Positions 27,763 through 37,739 of a stretch of 64,000 nt of DNA are shown piece after piece; the stretch's first letter is position 1; each line of letters opens with the position of its first letter. The stretch lies in assembly GCF_900091505.1 (NCBI RefSeq), contig NZ_LT607409.1, forward strand, positions 5,580,001 to 5,644,000, read 5' to 3'. The stretch is from Micromonospora chokoriensis (GTDB lineage Bacteria > Actinomycetota > Actinomycetes > Mycobacteriales > Micromonosporaceae). A program made the translations under genes and the position numbers. A model generated the notes under the pieces. That model did not search any database, had not been told where the DNA came from, and worked only from the letters and a program-made list of their open reading frames with translations.

Positions 27763-28407
27763 CTACCACGGCCAGTGCTGACCCAGGTGGGTCGGGTCGT
27801 CGCCCGGAGCCACCACGAACACGTGCTCGCCGCTGTCGCCGAACACCAGCAACGGCCCCGTCTGCGACGCCAGCGCCACCGTCGCGGCCAACACCGCCCT
27901 GCCGGACGGCTTACGGAGCCCGATGTCGGTCACGGCCTGGCCCAACTCCACAGGCGCGTCCCCGCTGGCACCATCGACTCCCACGCTGACCTCCCCCAGG
28001 TCCAGGCCACCCACAGATGGGCAGGTGGCCGGATCCGGGCAGCCCGGAAGTTCGCTGGTCACGTCATGTCCGGCTAGCTGGAACCACGGCACGCCGTGAC
28101 AGCCGGCCCTCCGGAACGCAGCCAGCACCTGCGCCACCGTCGGCAGCTCACGAGGGGCCGGTGGCTCGTCCGGCAGACCAAAGGACGACTCGGCTTCAGC
28201 CACCCACTCACGTCCACCGCCTGAGGCCGCCACATGCAGCGGCGTGACCATCAAGTGCCAACTCACAGCACGCATCGTGCCATCCAACGCCCGCCACCCG
28301 AGACGCGAACAGTCCCCTTCGGGACGGCCTCGACCTACCATCGCTGCCGAACCTGTCGATCTCGACTCGGCGTCAAAATCCTCCGACGCCGATCCGTCAA
28401 CCATCAT
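27763..28407 (-). CDS. Conserved hypothetical protein
   Basis: 214 residues, or 170 if the ATG at 28275 (MRAVSWHLMVTPLHV) is the true start, which gives the more conserved-looking product. It has FGLPDEPPAPRELPTVAQVL and FRRAGCHGVPWFQLAGHD near the middle and ends in LVFGDSGEHVFVVAPG and WPW. No motif or membrane segment is recognised. It lies 54 bp after the small partner of the caspase-EAL gene and 116 bp before the DUF4132 gene, on the same strand, so it may link the two modules. Confidence 0.6.
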   Translation of the reverse strand: MMVDGSASEDFDAESRSTGSAAMVGRGRPEGDCSRLGWRALDGTMRAVSWHLMVTPLHVAASGGGREWVAEAESSFGLPDEPPAPRELPTVAQVLAAFRRAGCHGVPWFQLAGHDVTSELPGCPDPATCPSVGGLDLGEVSVGVDGASGDAPVELGQAVTDIGLRKPSGRAVLAATVALASQTGPLLVFGDSGEHVFVVAPGDDPTHLGQHWPW

Positions 28408-28461
28408 GCGAGCCCAGGCATTGCCGGCGGCCGGCGCGTCCTCCGTCGGCTGATGGCGGCC

Positions 28462-28788
28462 CTACCGACTCTCCTCGTCAAGCAGTGGTTCGAGTTGCCG
28501 GAGCAGGGTCGCCCGGTCGACGTTGGGCGGCAGCTCGATCCGCAGGCTGATGGTCGCTCCTTCAACCGTTAGCACCGCCGACTTTTCCCGGTTTCGGAGG
28601 CGCCAGTTGCGTATCGCGGTGACCAGCGCCTCGGCCTGCGGCTGCAGCGTTGCCAGGGTGGCCAGGTTTGCCAGCACGGCGACGCCCTCGATGGCCATGG
28701 TGATCGCCCCGGCATCGCGAACTCCCTCGTAGGGCAGATCGAGCTCCTCTATCACTTCCGTCGGCAGTAGCAGCTTGACGCTGTTCAC
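28462..28788 (-). CDS. Small partner protein, effector-associated component-like
   Basis: 108 residues from a GTG at 28788 that overlaps the caspase-EAL stop (GTGA). The order is a short strand, a hydrophobic helix (ITMAIEGVAVLANLATLATL), a basic helix (EALVTAIRNWRLRNREK), a strand pair (AVLTVEGATISLRIELP) and a final helix. That layout resembles the small effector-associated constant component (EACC1-like) proteins encoded next to actinobacterial caspase and trypsin effectors. This is a pattern match, not a profile hit. Coupled translation makes it a likely regulator or immunity partner of the caspase-EAL protein. Confidence 0.6.
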   Translation of the reverse strand: MNSVKLLLPTEVIEELDLPYEGVRDAGAITMAIEGVAVLANLATLATLQPQAEALVTAIRNWRLRNREKSAVLTVEGATISLRIELPPNVDRATLLRQLEPLLDEESR

Positions 28789-30977
28789 TTTTCCCCTCTC
28801 ACGAGTGAGGCGATCCGCTCCTGGATGGCCGGCTCCAGTCCGCACAGGGTGGGCGAGGCGGTCGCGCCACTGAAGTAGCCCTGCACGTGATGAATGCCCA
28901 ACCGAAAGATGTCGTAGAGGCGGACGGGTGCGTCATCGTCGAAACCCTCGACGATGACCGTCCTGGGTTGCCCAGTATGTCCTTGGTCGCTGGCGTAGCG
29001 GGCGATTTGCGTAACGAGTGTCAGTTCCTCCAGCGCCATGGGGTGGTGCAGGATCGCCCGGTCGACCTTGATCTGGGTTAGCGGCAGCTCGGCCATCCGC
29101 GCCAGCGAGGCGTAGCCCACTCCGAAGTCGTCAACCGCGAAGCTGATCCGCAGCTTTTTGGCCAACGCCGTAAGTCGGTTGTGGAAATAGACCAGCGGCT
29201 CCTGCGGCCATAGTTCTCCCGGCTCGGGCGTGATCGGATCCTGCTCGGATATCTCCAGCGTCAGGGTCCGAGGGTGCAACCCCGCCTCAGCGAGCGCCTT
29301 GCTCACCTGACTGAGGTATGCATCGCTGAGCAGCGAGCGGACCGCAACATTGACCGAAAGCGGCTTGGTGCCCTGCCACCCGGAGGCAGCGTCCGCCTCT
29401 GCGTAGGAGTGGATTGCCCTGGTGACGAGGATTGCATCGCGTTCGACGATGAAGCGGTCGCCCCAGTCATGGGCCATTCGCAGCGCCGACCAGGGTGCGC
29501 GCGGCTCGCCGTCGTTACGGCGGGCCAGCGCCTCAAAGCTCTGGACACTCACGCCGGTCGCGCGCTGGTCCAGCTCGACGACCGGCTGAAATACCATGAT
29601 CATCGATCTGATGAGCTGCTGATAGAGACTGAAGGCGTCTTCGTACAGCTTGAGCGGCAGTCGCCCGCAGGACCTGCGCAGGGCGGTCAGGACCGTCATC
29701 TCCGACTGCAGGGGATCGGCTGCCGGGTCGGAATCCCAGACCGCTCGGAGCATGACAGCCAGCGGTTCGCCCATGTCCAACTGAGCAGCAGCCGGGTCGA
29801 CCACGGCAAGGGTGAGCGTTCGGTCGCCGGCAAAGGAAAGTGGCACGCAGAGCATGCGGCGACTGATGCCGTGCGAGACGACGTATCCCGGTGTAGCAGT
29901 CGGATGTTTCATCCGGTCGGTGGCGGCAGTCTCCAGCATTGGCGACAGCACATCCTTGTCGAACAGTGCCGTCTGGTTGACTACGCCGAAACTGCTACCG
30001 GTGAACTCCACCACTGCCGCTGATTCCGCGTCCAGCGCGTACCGGATGAGGTCCACGCGCCCGTCGCGTTTGTCCTGGTGGGATTGGTGCGCCCAGCGCG
30101 TGTCGGCGCGGAACAGGCGGTCCAGCAGTTGCCGGATCGAGCTCGTCTGGTCATCGAGTGGATTGAGGCAAGGGCGCGTGATCCCGGGGTTCGCCGGGCT
30201 GTTGAGGACCTGCCGGTCGTGCCGCGACATGGGTCGATGCGTCAGCACCGTGGTGGCCCCGTAGACGTGCGCCGTGTGCACGGGCGGCGGATCCATCCCC
30301 TGTCTGGACACGTACGTGGCCATCTGCGCGAATGATACCTGTCCCGCCTCGTCGCCGGCCTCACCCCGCAGCGCCCGCAACACGTGATAGGTCAACATGC
30401 CGTGCCCGTTCTCGACGCTTTCCCGGGTCACCGATCCGCTCGGGCAGGCAAGCAGCGCATTGTGCCTGGGCCGGTCCACCGCTTCGACGTACGACTGCAG
30501 CACCTTGGCGTTGCGGCGGTCGGCGTCGGCGTAGATGCCCGCGTGGCAACAGTCGAGCACGAGAAACGATGCCCCCGCGAAGGCGTCGAAGATGTCCCGT
30601 TTGAGGAAAGACATCCGCAACCCGTTGTCTGGTTCGTGAGCAAGCACCGTCGGATCGAGGTCTGCCGTCACCAGGTATGCATCCAGATTGTCCATCCACT
30701 GTGGGACGAGAGTGTGGCCCGCAAAGTAGACGAACAGGACATCCGACGGTGCAGCCTGCAGAGCCAGATCGCGGAGGAAGACCTTTATGTCACGCCAGGT
30801 GGCCTCGGTGCCGAGGAACATCCTCACCGCGCCGTCGAAGGAGCCGACCTCCTGGTCCAACAACACGTCGCGCAGCGCGAGAGCATCGCTCTCGGCGAAC
30901 CGGAGGGGAGGCAACTGGACGTCGCGGCCGCACTGGTCGACTCCGATCAGGACCGCCCAACGCTTGCTCGGTGCCAT
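28785..30977 (-). CDS. Caspase-like peptidase fused to EAL phosphodiesterase
   Basis: 730 residues from ATG 30977, preceded by a run of G. Residues 5-250 are a caspase (C14) domain: WAVLIGVDQCG start, catalytic His88 in VYFAGH and catalytic Cys144 in LVLDCCHAGIY. Residues 285-425 look like a GAF-type sensor. Residues 455-720 are an EAL domain with all expected metal and catalytic residues: E482 in FEALARR, N543, E575 in LEISE, D616-D617 in VDDFGVGYASL, K637 in IKVDR, E677 in VEGFDD and Q699 in QGY. EAL enzymes cleave cyclic di-GMP; caspase-like proteases act in bacterial cell-death and defence systems. No signal peptide, so cytoplasmic. Encoded with the small partner that follows. Confidence 0.85.
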   Translation of the reverse strand: MAPSKRWAVLIGVDQCGRDVQLPPLRFAESDALALRDVLLDQEVGSFDGAVRMFLGTEATWRDIKVFLRDLALQAAPSDVLFVYFAGHTLVPQWMDNLDAYLVTADLDPTVLAHEPDNGLRMSFLKRDIFDAFAGASFLVLDCCHAGIYADADRRNAKVLQSYVEAVDRPRHNALLACPSGSVTRESVENGHGMLTYHVLRALRGEAGDEAGQVSFAQMATYVSRQGMDPPPVHTAHVYGATTVLTHRPMSRHDRQVLNSPANPGITRPCLNPLDDQTSSIRQLLDRLFRADTRWAHQSHQDKRDGRVDLIRYALDAESAAVVEFTGSSFGVVNQTALFDKDVLSPMLETAATDRMKHPTATPGYVVSHGISRRMLCVPLSFAGDRTLTLAVVDPAAAQLDMGEPLAVMLRAVWDSDPAADPLQSEMTVLTALRRSCGRLPLKLYEDAFSLYQQLIRSMIMVFQPVVELDQRATGVSVQSFEALARRNDGEPRAPWSALRMAHDWGDRFIVERDAILVTRAIHSYAEADAASGWQGTKPLSVNVAVRSLLSDAYLSQVSKALAEAGLHPRTLTLEISEQDPITPEPGELWPQEPLVYFHNRLTALAKKLRISFAVDDFGVGYASLARMAELPLTQIKVDRAILHHPMALEELTLVTQIARYASDQGHTGQPRTVIVEGFDDDAPVRLYDIFRLGIHHVQGYFSGATASPTLCGLEPAIQERIASLVRGEK

Positions 30978-31699
30978 CAACCCCCCAAAGCGGGCCCGCA
31001 GCGGTTACCACGTGAGTTCAGACGGATGCCAGCTGTCACCCTACCGACCACGTCGGGAACTGGGTGCCCTGAGCTGGAGGTCAGATTTCCGTCACGTCTT
31101 GCCACAGTGCCCCTGCGGTAATGGGCGTCGGTCAGCAAGAAGTCAGCGAGCGTCGACCCTCGGCACCAGGGAGTCGGCGCGCCGCCTGGCCCGAGAACGC
31201 AGATGAGGCGGCAGGTCAGCGTTCCAGGAGCCCTGCGCACCATCCGGCCCGCAGGGCCGACGAGATCCTTCACTGGCTGGAACAGCGTCTCGGCCCACTG
31301 CCGATGACGCTGGCGTCGTGGATCCGGCATCGTGGGCGACGTATGGCTGGTCGGAACACACCCGCAATGGCCTGACACGGCGGCAGCCGACCCGCACGCT
31401 CTGGAGCTGACGGGATCCGTCGAGGTCAAGACAGCACGGTACCTCGGGGCGCTGGACCCGCCGGTGCGCAACGACCTACTCCGCTGCCGATGTTCCGGAA
31501 CCCCGGCGAGGGCCTGCAACAACCCCGGCGTGTCCTGTTTCGACAGCGGGAAGAGGCGTCGCTGCACCGATTTCGACTCCTACGCGACAAGACGCCAGCG
31601 TGAGGCCCGGCCATCTGGGCGCCATTGATGTCGGTCTTGACTCTATGCACCGCTCTGCTCATGATTTACTGCGGCGGTCCAACAGTGAGGGTCAATGTG
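30978..31699. other. 722-bp intergenic region without convincing gene
   Basis: Divergent spacer between the caspase-EAL gene and the membrane protein gene at 31700. Short open frames on both strands (for example 31121-31375 plus and 31426-31662 minus) have arginine-rich, low-quality products with no recognised motif. It probably holds promoters for both directions and may contain decayed mobile DNA. Confidence 0.5.
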
Positions 31700-33541
31700 A
31701 TGACGCAGGCAGAGCCACCGGCAGGAGGCCCCACATCATCCGCCACTCGCAGTGAGCCTGAACAAAATGGCCGACTCGTGCGCGCCGGTCACGCCACGAG
31801 GGACTGGCTGACACGGGGGACCCATCGGCGGGAACTGATTATCGCGAGCCTCGGTTCAGTGCTCCTCGCTGTCGCGATGATCTGGCTGATCCCGCCGTAC
31901 GCGCTTCGCGTGACGACTGCCGGCGCCAGGACTGCGCCGATCGCCGACCCGGCCCACACCATCGTCGGTGACGCGGGTGACCCGACGGCCCAAGCATGGT
32001 TGGTGGGATGGAATGGCCACGCTCTCACTCACGGTCTGCGCGGCCTGTGGGACACCAACGCTTTCTATCCCGACAAGTACGGCCTGGCCCTGAACGACAG
32101 CCTGCTCGGCTACGCCCCGGCAGGGCTGATAGGCAGCGGTGTAGTCGGTGCCGTGCTGCGCTACAACATCCTGTTCGTGCTGGCCTTCGCGCTCGCCTTC
32201 CTCGGCGGCTACGCGCTCCTGCGCCAACTTGGCGCGAACAAGGTCGCCGCCGCGGTGGCCGGGGCCGCCCTCGCCTACGCACCCTGGCGCTACGGCCACG
32301 CCGGCCATCTGAATATTCTGTCCACCGGTGGCATCACTCTGGCTCTGGCGATGCTGGCGCGCGGCCACGGATTTTCGTTCACCCGTGGCTACCTTGCCGA
32401 ACGGGTCCGGCCGGGATGGGCGTTCGCCGGCTGGCTCGTCGCGGCCTGGCAGGTCAGCCTAGGCTTCGGCGTGGGGCTGGGATTCGTGTACGTCCTCGCC
32501 GCCCTGTGCCTGATCACACTGACGGCCTGGCTGATCCACCGCCCGCGCCTCAGCCCGCGACTGATCGTCAGTGATCTGACCGGCGGGCTGGTCTTCGCCG
32601 CGGTGACCGGATACTTCGCGTACGCGTACCAACAGGTCCGCGAGCTCAACCCATCTGTCACGCGAGACTGGGACTACGTCGCGTACTTCTCCCCGACCCT
32701 GCGCGGACTTCTCGTGGCTCCGCAGTCCTCGCTGCCCTGGGGCACCCTGCACAACGACGCCCGCATCGCTCTTGGTGGCGCATCGACTGAGAAAGTGCTG
32801 CTGTGCGGGTACGCACTGTACCTACTGGCCTTCGCCGGTCTCTTCCTATCCCGCTGGTCACCGACGCAACGGCTGCTGCTGCTGCTGGGGACGGTCGTCG
32901 GAGTGCTGTTCGCCCTGGGCACGAACGGGCCGATCTACCGCCTGCTCTATCTCTACGTGCCCGGGTTCGATGGATCCCGTACACCAGGTCGGTTGATCTT
33001 GTGGCCCACTCTCTGCCTGGCCATCCTCGCGGCCGGCCTGGTCGCCCACCTGGCCGACGTGGCTCGCAGGGACGCCAAGCCGACATGGTCGGTGGACGCG
33101 GCACGGCTACTGACCGTTCCGTTGCTGGTCCTCGTGCTAGCTGAGGGCCTGCCCAACCTCGACCACCCCCCAACCCCCGCCAAACCGGCCGCGATGACGC
33201 TAGCCTCCACGCACGCCCCGATCATGGTGTTGCCGTCCAACGACGGCATCGACCTCCACGTCCTGCTGTGGTCGACCGACGGTTTCCCCACCATGGTCAA
33301 CGGTGCGGCCAGCTACACCACACCCAACCGTCAGGCGATCCGCGACGTCATGACGACCTTCCCCAGCCAGGCTGCCTTGGATCAGTTGCACCGGCTCGGC
33401 ATCCGCAGCGTCGTCCTGCTGCGCGACCGGGTCCTGGGCACCCCATACGAACCACTGCTCAACATCCCCGACGTACCCGGCATCACCCGCCACGACGTCG
33501 GAGCAGACGTGGTCTACACCATCGACGCCAACACGAAGTGA
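31700..33541 (+). CDS. Polytopic membrane protein, GT-C/YfhO-like
   Basis: 613 residues from ATG 31700, with GAGGG 9 nt upstream; an earlier in-frame start at 31625 would add a hydrophobic stretch with no ribosome binding site. One N-terminal helix is followed by an extracytoplasmic loop (IVGDAGDPTAQAWLVGWNGH) and about ten more helices, then a C-terminal soluble domain of 140 residues (APIMVLPSNDGIDLHVLLWS, GIRSVVLLRDRV). The first loop with conserved acidic residues and the helix layout resemble GT-C glycosyltransferases and YfhO-type proteins that use lipid-linked sugars. The substrate is unknown. Stands alone. Confidence 0.65.
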   Translation: MTQAEPPAGGPTSSATRSEPEQNGRLVRAGHATRDWLTRGTHRRELIIASLGSVLLAVAMIWLIPPYALRVTTAGARTAPIADPAHTIVGDAGDPTAQAWLVGWNGHALTHGLRGLWDTNAFYPDKYGLALNDSLLGYAPAGLIGSGVVGAVLRYNILFVLAFALAFLGGYALLRQLGANKVAAAVAGAALAYAPWRYGHAGHLNILSTGGITLALAMLARGHGFSFTRGYLAERVRPGWAFAGWLVAAWQVSLGFGVGLGFVYVLAALCLITLTAWLIHRPRLSPRLIVSDLTGGLVFAAVTGYFAYAYQQVRELNPSVTRDWDYVAYFSPTLRGLLVAPQSSLPWGTLHNDARIALGGASTEKVLLCGYALYLLAFAGLFLSRWSPTQRLLLLLGTVVGVLFALGTNGPIYRLLYLYVPGFDGSRTPGRLILWPTLCLAILAAGLVAHLADVARRDAKPTWSVDAARLLTVPLLVLVLAEGLPNLDHPPTPAKPAAMTLASTHAPIMVLPSNDGIDLHVLLWSTDGFPTMVNGAASYTTPNRQAIRDVMTTFPSQAALDQLHRLGIRSVVLLRDRVLGTPYEPLLNIPDVPGITRHDVGADVVYTIDANTK

Positions 33542-33611
33542 TGGCGAGCGTGTCCTCGGGATACGAGTATCGTTCTGCGACAGCCAGCTACTCACCTCGG
33601 TCGCAGCGACG

Positions 33612-36344
33612 TCATTGACGTGGGCTGTAGTCGATTGCCGCGCCGAGTTCACGACGGGAACTGATGCCGAGTTTGGTGAAGATTTTCCGCAGGTGCCACT
33701 CGACCGTCCGCGGGCTGAGGAACATCACGGCGCCGATTTCCGGGTTCGTCCGGCCTGCCGCACCGAGCCGGGCGATCTGCGTCTCCTGCGGGGTCAACTC
33801 TTCCGGTACGCCCACGGCCCGCTTGCGGACCGTCTCGCCGGTGGCAGCCAGTTCCCGGCCCGCCCGTTGGGCGAACGCCTCTGCCCCCATCGTGGAAAAC
33901 GCCTCGTACGCCGACCGCAGCTGGGCCCGGGCGTCGACACGGCGGTTCGAGCGGCGCAGCCACTCCCCGTACAACAGCCTGGCGCGGGCCAGTTGCAGGC
34001 CAAGCTGGGTGCCGGCGAGCCGGTCAATCGCCGTCCGGTAGCGTTCGTCCGCTTCCTCGTCCGGCCCGGCGAGCGCGTCCGCGAGGGCCTGCGTGCCGAT
34101 CGCCCAATCCGTCGCGGCCGGGCTGGTCCGCTCGGCGAGACGGTCGCGTGCCTGCGCCGCGACGGCGTGCGCACCCGAGCGTGCGGCGGCCTCGACCAGC
34201 TCACCGAGCGCCCACTGCTGAACGGCCAGGTCGTCCTGCTCGGTCGCCCATCGCACGGCGTCCAGCGCGGCCGGGTAGTTGCCGAGCCCGTTGAACAGCA
34301 CTGCCCTGCTGTAGCCGGCGACGCTGAGCAACCAGCCCATGCCGCCCGTTCCGGCTTCCTTGGCCAAGGCGTCGATCAGCTCGGTGGCCGGCTCCTCCCG
34401 GCCCCGGTAGGCCGCCAGGATGACTGCGGTGGCCGGGTGTGGCGACGGTCCTGCCGCGTACGCGAGGGCCTCGGCCTCCTCGAGCAGGTCGGACGCGTCG
34501 GCGAACCGCCCGGCGAAGATCAGCGCGGTGGCCCGGAACGTCAGCGCGGTGGGCAGCAGCGACAACCGCCCCGTCTCCCGGGCGAAGTTCACGGCCTGTT
34601 CGGTGAGCGTCAGAAAGGCACCGTCGTCCCACACCTCGTGCAGCACCAGACCGACCAGCCAGGCCAGATCCACGTCGGTCTCCACGGTGACCGCGTGCAG
34701 CGCCCGGGCGAAGAGCGGCACGGCCGCGGCCTGCCCGTCGAGGCTCCACGTGGTGAAGGCCGCCAGAAGCAGGCCGGCCGGCTCCGCCCCCTCCGGCACT
34801 CGCCGGGCGGCCTGAGCAATGAGCCGCAGGTCGTCGCCGCCGAACCGTCCGGCATTCAGAGCCGCGCCGACCGCTGAAAGATAGGTCTCCCGGGCCGCGG
34901 CCGGGTCCAGCGCCTCCAGCCGACGGGCGGCCTCGAGCAGTGGTGGAACCGCCGCCCGGCCGGAATGCAGGGCGAACGCGACGCGGGCCCGCAGCCGCTG
35001 CACCTCAGCGAGCTGAGCCGGGTTCAGGGAGCTCAGCTCGGCGGCGGCCAGCAGGCTGGCTACCTGGTCGGTGGCGCCGGCGGCGAATCGGGCCTGCGCC
35101 GCGTCCAGGAGCCGCCGGCCGCGGACCGTGGGATCAGCGGTGAGCTCGGCGGCCCGTTCGAGGAAGGCCGCGGCCGCAGCCCGACCGCCACGGGCCAGCG
35201 CTCGGCCTGCCGAGCGTTCCAGCTCATCGGCGACCTCCTCGTCCGGCCCCACCGCGGCATGCGCCCGGTGCCAGGCGCGTCGGTCCGGGTCCTGCCGCGG
35301 GTCGGTGACGTCGGACAGCGCCCGGTGCACCGCGCGCAGTTCGGCGGGGTGGGCCGCACGCCGGCTCGCCGAGCGCACCAGCGGGTGGCGCAGCCGTACC
35401 CGGGTGCCCAACTCGACCAGGCCGGCCGCCTCCACCGGCACCGCCGCCTCGGGACCGACACCCAGCCGGTCCAAGGCACGCCAGAGCAGCGACACGTCGC
35501 CGACCGGCTCCACCGCGGCGGTCAGCAGCAGCCGCCGACTGTCGGCCGGCAGCGCCGCGATACGCCGCTGGAAGCCCTCCTCCATCCGGCCGGCCAGCGG
35601 CGTTCCGCTGCGCCCACCGAATCCGAACGCCAGCTCCGCCGGGGACAGACCGCGGGGCAGCTCAACAAGCGCGAGCGGGTTACCGCGGGTCTCGGCGATG
35701 ATCCGATCCCGGACCTGGGTGTCGACCAGACCCGGTAGCACCGAGTCCAGCAACGCACGCGCGTCCGTGTCGGGCAGGCCGTCGACCCGCAGCTCCGGTA
35801 GGCCGCCGAGTAGTTGCTCATCGGTGGGGCTACGCACGGCGAAGAGCAACGCGACCGACTCCGCGTCCAGACGGCGGGCGACGAAGGTAAGGATGGTCTC
35901 GGACATCCGGTCCAGCCACTGCGCGTCGTCCACGACACAGACCAGAGGCTGCTCGGCCGCTGCCTCAGCCAGCAGGCCGAGCACGGCGAGACCGACGAGC
36001 AGCCCTTCCGGCGGACGACCTACCTGGAGGCCGAACGCGGTGGCAAGCGCGTCCCGCTGCGGTTCGGGGAGCCGATCCAGGTGTCTCAGCAGCGGAACGC
36101 ACAGCAGCTGAAGCGCCGAGTACGCCAGGTCGGTCTCCGCCTCGACACCCGAGGCTCGCACCACGCGATCGGTCGGCGTCCGCTCGGTCAGGTAGTCCAG
36201 CAGGGCAGTCTTGCCCACCCCGGCCTCGCCGCGCAGCACCAGCACACCGCTCTGGCCGGCCCGGACGTCGCGCATCAGCCGATCGAGCACGTCGCGCTCA
36301 CGGTGCCGGCCGAGCAGCCCGAAACACATGTTGTCACTCGGCAC
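33612..36344 (-). CDS. LuxR family regulator, LAL type (large ATP-binding)
   Basis: 910 residues. The N-terminal ATPase shows Walker A GEAGVGKTALL near residue 40 and Walker B LVCVVDDAQWLDR near residue 134, followed by a long helical TPR-like region. The C-terminal 60 residues are a LuxR helix-turn-helix (LTPQETQIARLGAAGRTNPE, FLSPRTVEWHLRKIFTKLGI). LAL regulators activate secondary metabolism or sugar genes in response to a ligand and ATP. No biosynthetic cluster is adjacent; the 36.4-kb MFS remnant was probably a former neighbour. Length and domain order are normal. Confidence 0.9.
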   Translation of the reverse strand: MPSDNMCFGLLGRHRERDVLDRLMRDVRAGQSGVLVLRGEAGVGKTALLDYLTERTPTDRVVRASGVEAETDLAYSALQLLCVPLLRHLDRLPEPQRDALATAFGLQVGRPPEGLLVGLAVLGLLAEAAAEQPLVCVVDDAQWLDRMSETILTFVARRLDAESVALLFAVRSPTDEQLLGGLPELRVDGLPDTDARALLDSVLPGLVDTQVRDRIIAETRGNPLALVELPRGLSPAELAFGFGGRSGTPLAGRMEEGFQRRIAALPADSRRLLLTAAVEPVGDVSLLWRALDRLGVGPEAAVPVEAAGLVELGTRVRLRHPLVRSASRRAAHPAELRAVHRALSDVTDPRQDPDRRAWHRAHAAVGPDEEVADELERSAGRALARGGRAAAAAFLERAAELTADPTVRGRRLLDAAQARFAAGATDQVASLLAAAELSSLNPAQLAEVQRLRARVAFALHSGRAAVPPLLEAARRLEALDPAAARETYLSAVGAALNAGRFGGDDLRLIAQAARRVPEGAEPAGLLLAAFTTWSLDGQAAAVPLFARALHAVTVETDVDLAWLVGLVLHEVWDDGAFLTLTEQAVNFARETGRLSLLPTALTFRATALIFAGRFADASDLLEEAEALAYAAGPSPHPATAVILAAYRGREEPATELIDALAKEAGTGGMGWLLSVAGYSRAVLFNGLGNYPAALDAVRWATEQDDLAVQQWALGELVEAAARSGAHAVAAQARDRLAERTSPAATDWAIGTQALADALAGPDEEADERYRTAIDRLAGTQLGLQLARARLLYGEWLRRSNRRVDARAQLRSAYEAFSTMGAEAFAQRAGRELAATGETVRKRAVGVPEELTPQETQIARLGAAGRTNPEIGAVMFLSPRTVEWHLRKIFTKLGISSRRELGAAIDYSPRQ

Positions 36345-36439
36345 GTTGTCCCCCAGCCGAAATTACTACAACGCTGACGCACGTCGCGGGCGGGCCGGTC
36401 AGTATGCGACGTGCGATCCAGGGACGTGGCGCTCTGGTG

Positions 36440-36829
36440 GGTTACACGGGTACTCACTCGGTGAGCACCGGGTCCTGGGCCGTCTCTCGGGTGGTCGGTG
36501 CGGCCCCTGCGTCGTCGCGGCCCGGCTTGAAGCAGCAGGGCGAGCATTGTTCCGGCAACCACGTGCGGAGTGGGCCCGAGGAAGCCGGTGCCGGTCGCGT
36601 GCGCGAAGGCGTCGAGCACGGATTCCCGGACCGCAGGTGGCAGCAGGGCGATCGTCTCCGGCCCGGCCGGGTCGACGGTGCCGCTGACCGGCGGGTCGTG
36701 CAGTCGGTCGGTGAGGTCGCCGGTCAGCAGGCTGCCGACGATGGCAACACCGACGGCGGTCGCGGAACCGGACGCCCCGGGACGAACGATCACATCCGCC
36801 CCTGAACCCCCGGGCTCAACCCCACCCAC
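36440..36829 (-). pseudogene. Remnant of DHA2-type MFS exporter
   Basis: The minus-strand reading contains SATAVGVAIVGSLLTGDLTD and the stretch VRESVLDAFAHATGTGFLGP followed by MLALLLQAGPRRRRG, which match the last membrane helices and tail of DHA2-family multidrug exporters. No upstream part or start is present, so only a C-terminal fragment survives. The surrounding 36345-37030 gap holds nothing else that looks coding. Confidence 0.55.
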
Positions 36830-37030
36830 ACGCGCGGCACAGTGCGGAAGCCGACGCGCAGGCGGTCACCCGCCGGCCGAGCAGACAGCGCGCTCGCGAT
36901 CATCCCCGGGGCGACTCACGGGGCGTCAACCAGTGGGTCGAGGCGGAGAACCAGGGTATGACACGGGCTCGCCGGGCTCCGCGGTCGGACAGTCTGTGAG
37001 GACGTCAGTCGGGAGATCCAGGAGAAGGCG

Positions 37031-37486
37031 ATGTCCGTGATCCATTTTGTTGAGGCGACAACCGCGACGCCGGAGCAGGTTCTTGCGGCGCTCACCGATT
37101 TCGGGCCGGGCCGCTCGGAGGTTTTCGGCAACAGCGCCGGCGAATATCTGAAGGTGCATGGCCAGGGTCCCGGCTGGGCTGACGTCACGGAAGGCTCGGG
37201 CGGTATCTGGGAGCGGCTGCGCTACGACTGGTCGAACCCCCGCCGTGTCACCATGACGACGACCGACTCCAACATCTGGGGCGGCCGGTCGGGTCACACC
37301 TACACGCTGCGGCCGCAGCCGGACGGGACGACGGTCCTGGACGTCGTGGTGGTCCGCGAGGGCAAGAACGTCAAAGGCCGCTTGACCGGCGCTGTGCTGG
37401 GCTCGGTCGGCAAGGGCGTGCTGGGTAAGGCGTTGAAGAACACGCTCAGAGCCATCGAGACCCGCAGCACCGCCATCGGTGGTTGA
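37031..37486 (+). CDS. SRPBCC family protein
   Basis: 151 residues with GGAGAAGG close before the ATG. The START/SRPBCC pattern is visible: a first strand and helix (IHFVEATTATPEQVLAALTD), a central sheet (GIWERLRYDWSNPRRVTMTT, GHTYTLRPQPDGTTVLDVVV) and a long final helix (GSVGKGVLGKALKNTLRAIE). These helix-grip proteins bind hydrophobic ligands. It may form a unit with the SDR gene 253 bp downstream, but the gap argues for separate promoters. Confidence 0.8.
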   Translation: MSVIHFVEATTATPEQVLAALTDFGPGRSEVFGNSAGEYLKVHGQGPGWADVTEGSGGIWERLRYDWSNPRRVTMTTTDSNIWGGRSGHTYTLRPQPDGTTVLDVVVVREGKNVKGRLTGAVLGSVGKGVLGKALKNTLRAIETRSTAIGG

Positions 37487-37739
37487 CCGCACGCTCGGCG
37501 CTGCGGGCGCGGCACGGCCGCACCCCCGGGCCGACCGACGGTGTACGCCTGATGGGTCGGGCGTCCGCCGACACCAGGGATGACCTGCTCCTCCCCCGGT
37601 TGCTGGACCACCCCGGCACCGGGCGTCAATTGACCCGGGTGCCCTCGAGGGACCAGACACGTTGCTCGGACACGACCCTGCGGATCGGCGTGCCTATCAA
37701 GATCTGCGCCCCTCGGGGAGCACGGAAAGGAATGACACA

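Noticed and set aside
31121..31375. Short plus-strand frame upstream of the membrane protein gene
   Set aside because: No start context, no recognised family and a poor amino-acid composition.
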